Positions 59,614 to 64,000 of a stretch of DNA of 64,000 bases are shown in pieces. Each line of letters starts with the position of its first letter. Position 1 is the stretch's first letter. Origin of the DNA: Yinghuangia soli (GTDB lineage Bacteria > Actinomycetota > Actinomycetes > Streptomycetales > Streptomycetaceae). The notes under the pieces are model-generated. The model saw nothing but the letters and a program-made list of their open reading frames with translations. It did not search any database and had not been told where the DNA came from. Made by a program: the position numbers and the translations under genes. The stretch is from contig NZ_JAKFHA010000002.1 in NCBI RefSeq assembly GCF_021502675.1, positions 173,670-237,669 of the forward strand. The letters are read 5' to 3'.

Positions 59614-59924
59614 CGGGGCCGCGGGTGTTGTCGTTGGGCACGGGGGTGCAGTCGACCGCGCTGTTGCTGCTGTCCGCGAAGGGTGGGATCCCGAAGTTCG
59701 ACGCCGCGGTGTTCGCGGACACCGGTTGGGAGCCGGACGCGGTCTACCGGCACCTTGACCGGATCGTGCGCGAGGTTGCCGAGCCTGCCGGTATCCCGGT
59801 GCTGCGGGTGTCGTCGGGGAACATCCGCGCCGACGCCCTCGACCCCGCCAAGCGGTTCGCGTCGATGCCGCTGTTCATCCAGAACCCGGACGGCACCGGT
59901 GGGATCGCGCGTAGGCAGTGCATC
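59610..59924 (+). pseudogene. PAPS-reductase-like gene, truncated by a recombinase unit
   Basis: The first 104 codons read LSLGTGVQSTALLLLSAKGG (ATP-binding SGG-like loop), FDAAVFADTGWEPDAVYRHL, VLRVSSGNIRADAL and RRQC. AICE-borne relatives continue with RRQCTxxYK and another ~200 residues. Here the frame passes into unrelated sequence from about 59,922 and then into a recombinase. The 5' part is intact and coupled to the upstream gene. Confidence 0.7.
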
Positions 59925-59987
59925 GTTAACCGCACCATCTTCCGGTCGTTGGTCACCGCGCTGTTGTTGGTGACTAAGGAGCGTGAA

Positions 59988-61181
59988 GTGGAGCTTCGGC
60001 AAAGGCTGTTGGAGGGTCAGGGTGCGGTTCCCCGCGTGGGGGCCGTCCTGGAGACCGGCGGACAGCACCCGCCGTACATGGTGCTCGACAGGTTCGGCGA
60101 CGAGGTCGAGGCGGTCACGCAGTTCCTGCGTGAGCTGGCGGTCGGGGACGCGAGCCCGCTGACGTGCCGCAGCTACGCGTACGGGCTGCTGCGCTGGTTC
60201 CGACTGTTGTGGGTGCTCGGGGTGTGGTGGGAGTGTGCGACCGAGGCAGAGGTCGCGGTGCTGGTGGGGTGGCTGCGGTCGGCCGCCAATCCGCAGCGTC
60301 GCCGCTCGGTCGGGACGCCGGAGCCGGGGGCGGTGAACCTGCGGACCGGAAAGGCTAGCCTGCGGGCCGGGTACGCGCCGCGGACGATCAACCACGCGTT
60401 GAGCGTGGTCAGCGGGTTCTACGCCCACCACGCTCACTACGGTCGCGGCCCGGTGGTCAACCCGGTGCCCGTCTCACCGCAGCGGCGTCGGGCTCTTGCG
60501 CACCGCAGTCCGCTGGAGCCGCGGCCGGTGTTCGGGCGCGCGCGGCTGCGCCAGAAGGTGGCGGACCGGCCGCCGCGGTCGATTCCCGATGCCCTGTGGG
60601 ACGAGCTGTTCGACGCGATGGGGTGCGAGCGGGACCGCGCACTGCTGGACTTCTTCGTCTCCAGCGGTGCCCGCGCGTCCGAACTGCTGGGCGTCGGCTT
60701 GGAGGATGTCGACTGGGCGGGGCGGCGGATCTACGTCGTCTCGAAGGGCACGCGCCTGCGCGAAGCGGTGCCGGCGTCGCCGCAAGCGTTCTTGCGGCTG
60801 GCTGCGTACTTGGACGAGGCCGGGTTGCCGGAACCGGGGCAGCCGCTCTGGCGGACCCGCCGCGGACCGGCCCGTCCGTTGAGCTACGCCGCGCTGCGCA
60901 GGGTCGTGCAGCGCGCGAACGACCGGCTCGGCACGAACTGGACGATCCACGATGCCCGGCACACCGCGGCGGCCCGCATGGCGAACGGCGGTCAGCTGAC
61001 CCTGGCGGAGGTGCAGGCGATCCTGCGGCACTCGGACATCCAGACCACCGGCCGCTACCTGACGGCACGCATCGAGGAACTGTTCGACAAGCTCGCCGAG
61101 CACTACGCGCGCCCGCGTCCTGCCGCCCATTACCCGGTCGGCTACGACCAGGCCGACGTCGAGGCGGTGTTCGGTGTCTGA
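59988..61181 (+). CDS. Tyrosine recombinase A (TnpA-like)
   Basis: The 397-aa protein has a SAM-like core-binding domain (PPYMVLDRFGDEVEAVTQFL, SYAYGLLRWFRLLWVLGVWW) and a catalytic domain with SSGARASELLGV (Arg), HDARHTAAARMA (HxxR), LRHSDIQTTGRYL (His and Tyr). GTG 59988 is selected because AAGGAG lies 6 nt upstream. The frame continues upstream into the PAPS-like fragment, so a fusion product is formally possible. It overlaps the next gene by 8 bp. Confidence 0.87.
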   Translation: MELRQRLLEGQGAVPRVGAVLETGGQHPPYMVLDRFGDEVEAVTQFLRELAVGDASPLTCRSYAYGLLRWFRLLWVLGVWWECATEAEVAVLVGWLRSAANPQRRRSVGTPEPGAVNLRTGKASLRAGYAPRTINHALSVVSGFYAHHAHYGRGPVVNPVPVSPQRRRALAHRSPLEPRPVFGRARLRQKVADRPPRSIPDALWDELFDAMGCERDRALLDFFVSSGARASELLGVGLEDVDWAGRRIYVVSKGTRLREAVPASPQAFLRLAAYLDEAGLPEPGQPLWRTRRGPARPLSYAALRRVVQRANDRLGTNWTIHDARHTAAARMANGGQLTLAEVQAILRHSDIQTTGRYLTARIEELFDKLAEHYARPRPAAHYPVGYDQADVEAVFGV

Positions 61182-63630
61182 CGCGCATGCGGGGCGCTCG
61201 ACCGGGCTGAGCCGCCGCAGGCGGCCCAGCCCGGTGGCCGAGGGCCTGGACTTCCCCAGCCGTTTCGTCTCCGGGACGATGCGGGCCGAGCCTGCGGTCG
61301 CCGCGGTTCCGCCGCGGCCGTTCGGCGAACTGTCGCGGACGCCAGCGGCGAGCATCGCCGGCCTGGCCCGGGACGCTTGGGAGACTCCGGCGGGAACCGC
61401 GCGCCACCGGTACTACGCGACCGGGCAACTGCTGGAATACCTGGAGGAGTTTCCCGGACACACCTGGCAGGCGCGCTGGGACGCGAGTCCGCTCGGTCGC
61501 GGTGAGGCAGCCGCGCTGGATATCGGCCGGGCACGGTCGTCAGCAGAGAACGCGACGCCGTGGACCGCGGCAGTGCGCGCGTTGTTCTGCCTGCGGGTGG
61601 TCCAGCCGAGTCTGCTCGCCTTCCGACGAAACTCCCGGACCGAGTACTCCCCGTTCTTCGTCACCGCTCAGCGCGATCCGGCGCTGGAGCACTATGCGGA
61701 GCTGACCCGGGCCGCGGACATCGGCCACCTTCATCGGCGGGACGCGCTGTTCTGCGTGTGTTCGCTGCTTACCTGCCAGGGCATCGCCTTCGCCGACATC
61801 ACCCCGGCGTCCTTGCTGCATCACGGCCACGAGTATCGCCGGGTCAAGAATGTGCTGCGTGCCGGCCGGAAGGACCGGAACCGGTTCGACGGCTACACCG
61901 CCTGGACGATCCTGCACAAGGCCGGGCACTTCCCGGCAGGGACCCCGGGGACGATGCGCGAGGCGCTGCACCGCGGGCCGCTGACGGCGACAGAGCTGGT
62001 GAGTCAGTACCAGGTCGAGAACGCGTCGGTGCGTGAACTGCTGATCGCCTACCTCCAACGCCGCTCTGCGGACGCCGACTACTCCACGCTGTCGGGGTTG
62101 GCAGTGACCCTGGTCAAGAACTTCTGGCTCCAGATCGAGGAGCTCAGCCCCGGACACCCCGACCTGAAGATCAGCCCCGAGCTCTACGACGCCTGGCGCG
62201 AGCGGATCAGCGTCCGCGCCGACGGCAAGCCCCGCAAGGGCCTGGTCACCGAGCTGATCTCGGTCCGCAGCTTCTACTACGACCTGCACACCTGGGCCGT
62301 CGACGAGCCAGAGCTCTGGGGGCCGTGGGTCGCGCCGAATCCCATCCCGCCTCGCGAGCTGCGCGGCATGGGCAAGCTCCGGCGCCGCAGCGACGAACGC
62401 ACCGCCGACCGCATCCGCGAGCGCCAGCCGCTGCTGCCGATCCTCATGCAGCACGTCACCGAACGCTACGAGCACTACCGGGACCTGCGCGAGCTGACCG
62501 CGCACGCGGCTGTCGATGAGGAGTTCACCCACCGCGGCCGCACCTTTCGCCGCGAGGTCACCGCTCCCGACCGGCACCGTGGCATTCGGAACGCGCCCAG
62601 TCTCCGCGTCCGCGACCTGGAGACCGGCGAGCTGATCGCGATCTCGTTCGAGGAGGACAGCGCATTCTGGGACTGGGCCGTCACCGAGACCCTGCGCCAT
62701 TCGGGCCTACGCGTGGAAGAACTCGGCGAGCTGAGCCACCTGAGCATCCGTCGCTACCAGCGAGCCAACGGCGAGGTCATCGGCCTGCTGGTCGTCGCCC
62801 CCTCCAAGACCGACCGCGAGCGGGTCATCCCGATGTCGCCCGACCTGTTCCACATCATCGCCTGCATCGTCCGTCGGCACACCGCCGACGGAAAGACCAT
62901 TCCGCTGCTGGCCAAGTTCGACCCGCACGACAAGGTCTGGAGCGCGGATCTGCCCTATCTGTTCCAACGCCTCAACGGCGGCACCCGGTCGGTGATCAGC
63001 TCCGGGACCATCCTCAACATGCTCAAACGGCGCTGCGAAGCGCTCGCCACCGAGCACCCCGCCTTCCGGACGATCCGGTTCACCCCGCACGACTTCCGGC
63101 GGCTGTTCGCCACCGAGCTGGTCAACAGCGGCCTGCCGATCCACATCGGCGCGGCCTTGCTCGGTCACTTGAACATCCAGACCACCCGCGGCTACGTCGC
63201 AGTCTTCGACGAGGACGTCGTCCGCCACTACACCGCCTACCTCTCCGACCGCCGACAGGTCCGCCCGAGCGAGGAATACCGGCCCGTCACTGACGACGAG
63301 TGGACCGAGTTCGAGGAGCACTTCGACAAGCGCAAGGTCGAACTCGGGGCCTGCGCACGCCCATACGGGACGCCGTGCATTCACGAACACGCCTGCGTCC
63401 GCTGCCCGATGCTCCACGTCAGCACCAAGATGCTGGCTCGCCTCGACGACCTCGAAGTCGATCTCCTCGCTCGTCGGCAGCGCGCGGAGTCCGAGGGGTG
63501 GCTCGGAGAGATCGAAGGTGTCGAGCTCACGCTCTCCCACTTGCGAACCAAACAGGAAGAGACCCGTCGCCGCGCTCAGCGACCGCTTGTCGACCTGGGC
63601 ATTCCGATACTGCGCACGCCCGGGGAATGA
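61174..63630 (+). CDS. Large tyrosine recombinase B (TnpB-like)
   Basis: The 818-aa protein has an unknown N-terminal ~450 residues and a catalytic part: LRHSGLRVEELGEL (Arg), HDFRRLFATEL (HxxR), LGHLNIQTTRGYV (His and Tyr). A Cys/His cluster near the end (CARPYGTPCIHEHACVRCPM) may bind zinc. Such large recombinases act with a smaller partner in multi-recombinase transposons. GTG start inside the end of recombinase A implies coupled translation. Confidence 0.88.
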   Translation: MSDAHAGRSTGLSRRRRPSPVAEGLDFPSRFVSGTMRAEPAVAAVPPRPFGELSRTPAASIAGLARDAWETPAGTARHRYYATGQLLEYLEEFPGHTWQARWDASPLGRGEAAALDIGRARSSAENATPWTAAVRALFCLRVVQPSLLAFRRNSRTEYSPFFVTAQRDPALEHYAELTRAADIGHLHRRDALFCVCSLLTCQGIAFADITPASLLHHGHEYRRVKNVLRAGRKDRNRFDGYTAWTILHKAGHFPAGTPGTMREALHRGPLTATELVSQYQVENASVRELLIAYLQRRSADADYSTLSGLAVTLVKNFWLQIEELSPGHPDLKISPELYDAWRERISVRADGKPRKGLVTELISVRSFYYDLHTWAVDEPELWGPWVAPNPIPPRELRGMGKLRRRSDERTADRIRERQPLLPILMQHVTERYEHYRDLRELTAHAAVDEEFTHRGRTFRREVTAPDRHRGIRNAPSLRVRDLETGELIAISFEEDSAFWDWAVTETLRHSGLRVEELGELSHLSIRRYQRANGEVIGLLVVAPSKTDRERVIPMSPDLFHIIACIVRRHTADGKTIPLLAKFDPHDKVWSADLPYLFQRLNGGTRSVISSGTILNMLKRRCEALATEHPAFRTIRFTPHDFRRLFATELVNSGLPIHIGAALLGHLNIQTTRGYVAVFDEDVVRHYTAYLSDRRQVRPSEEYRPVTDDEWTEFEEHFDKRKVELGACARPYGTPCIHEHACVRCPMLHVSTKMLARLDDLEVDLLARRQRAESEGWLGEIEGVELTLSHLRTKQEETRRRAQRPLVDLGIPILRTPGE

Positions 63631-63640
63631 CACGAACCAG

Positions 63641-63943
63641 TCAGTACCGAAAGCTTGCTCGCCCCTCGGTGAGATAGATCATCCAGGGGCGAATGGAGTC
63701 GCCGCCGGCGACAGGTCGCAGTTCGACACCGAGGTCTCGCACCGCGGCAAGGGCTCCGCTCAGATGCTCCGGGAACTGCTCGCGGCGGGCCTCCTCCTGC
63801 GCGGCAAAGAGCGGGCTCAGCTCGGCCCAGCCTGCTCCCGGCACGAACCGACCGAGGAACCAGGGTTGATCAACGCTCACGTCGCAGAGCGAACCGACCA
63901 ACGAATCGCCGTGCCAGACCTCATAAGCCGCAGTCTCCCCCAT
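63641..63943 (-). CDS. Hypothetical protein at the window end
   Basis: A 100-aa acidic protein (MGETAAYEVWHGDSLVGSLC...) with WFLGRFVPGAGWAELSPLF and a C-terminal WMIYLTEGRASFRY. ATG 63943 follows GGGGAGGG. It is convergent with recombinase B. It belongs either to the recombinase unit or to the host element; no family is recognised. 63,944-64,000 shows nothing more. Confidence 0.6.
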   Translation of the reverse strand: MGETAAYEVWHGDSLVGSLCDVSVDQPWFLGRFVPGAGWAELSPLFAAQEEARREQFPEHLSGALAAVRDLGVELRPVAGGDSIRPWMIYLTEGRASFRY

Positions 63944-64000
63944 GCACCCTCCCCATCCCCGCACCCACCATCAACGACCACCTATCTAACCGGAGGGTCC

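Larger units (their letters stand above)
59922..63640 (+). mobile_element. Two-recombinase insertion unit (ends approximate)
   Basis: Two overlapping tyrosine recombinase genes begin just where the PAPS-like gene loses similarity. The layout recalls Tn554-type tnpA/tnpB or recombinase-trio elements. The third gene is not seen. The right end is set only by the last stop codon; no terminal repeat is recognised. Confidence 0.55.
51675..64000. mobile_element. Probable second AICE-like element in tandem (right end outside window)
   Basis: The region carries a GntR regulator, a DUF2637-like transfer protein, an 88-aa AICE protein and a PAPS-reductase-like gene typical of actinomycete elements. It also holds defence cargo and a paralogue of the PP2C-like gene of the first element. 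The arm next to the junction resembles that of the first element. Its rep/xis/int end is not visible; a recombinase unit interrupts the transfer operon. Confidence 0.6.

Overview
The window is GC-rich actinomycete DNA, most like Streptomycetales. GC is about 72-75 % over most of the chromosomal part. The gene families point the same way: large LAL/LuxR, MocR, ROK, LURP-one, GtrA-like and FecBCD proteins, a DmdR/IdeR-type iron box, and pSAM2-like integrative elements. No rRNA, intact tRNA or CRISPR array is visible, so the species cannot be named.

Positions 1-38,700 look like resident chromosome. They hold an Entner-Doudoroff pair (edd-glk) divergent from a ROK repressor, and pirin behind two palindromes. 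Three small, partly membrane-bound unknowns follow, then GNAT, an endonuclease/exonuclease/phosphatase-family protein and a GtrA-like protein preceded by a 12-bp-periodic repeat. Regulators come next (MocR, TetR, a 1005-aa LAL protein), then a DEAD-box helicase with a long structured leader and a secreted S12 serine hydrolase. After these come LysR/EamA and an iron-box-controlled FecB-FecC-FecD set without an ATPase gene. A leftward group (VOC, PPOX-like, ferredoxin, ferredoxin reductase, HD, NDH-2-like) lies opposite an AraC regulator. AraC/NmrA, a shortened DUF389 protein, a GAF-SpoIIE-HATPase regulator, a LapA-like protein and a LURP-one protein complete this part.

Positions 38,856-51,674 are an actinomycete integrative and conjugative element (AICE). 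It is bounded by identical 44-bp copies of the 3' end of tRNA-Gly(CCC). The right end has the pSAM2 order: KorSA-like GntR, Pra, FtsK-type translocase, small protein, RepSA-like initiator, Xis and tyrosine integrase. The left end carries AT-richer cargo: an AbiTii-like protein, a 399-aa unknown and a remnant of tRNA-Arg. The middle holds a PP2C-like protein, an HTH protein and an RsbW-like ATPase. Five copies of an 18-bp operator (TGTCTAGGGGGNTNTACA) connect the HTH and pra promoters.

From 51,675 to the window end lies what looks like a second, related element in tandem. Its cargo is defence-like: an AspBHI/Mrr-type modification-dependent nuclease, and a tail-to-tail pair of a small membrane protein and a ThsB-like TIR protein. 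HIT, NUDIX and a second PP2C-like protein follow. A GntR regulator with very strong palindromic operators faces a transfer operon (88-aa protein, DUF2637-like protein, PAPS-reductase-like gene). The last gene is cut at about codon 104 by a two-gene tyrosine-recombinase unit. Neither att copy is followed by the 5' half of tRNA-Gly, so the intact tRNA and the real end of the tandem array should lie beyond 64,000.
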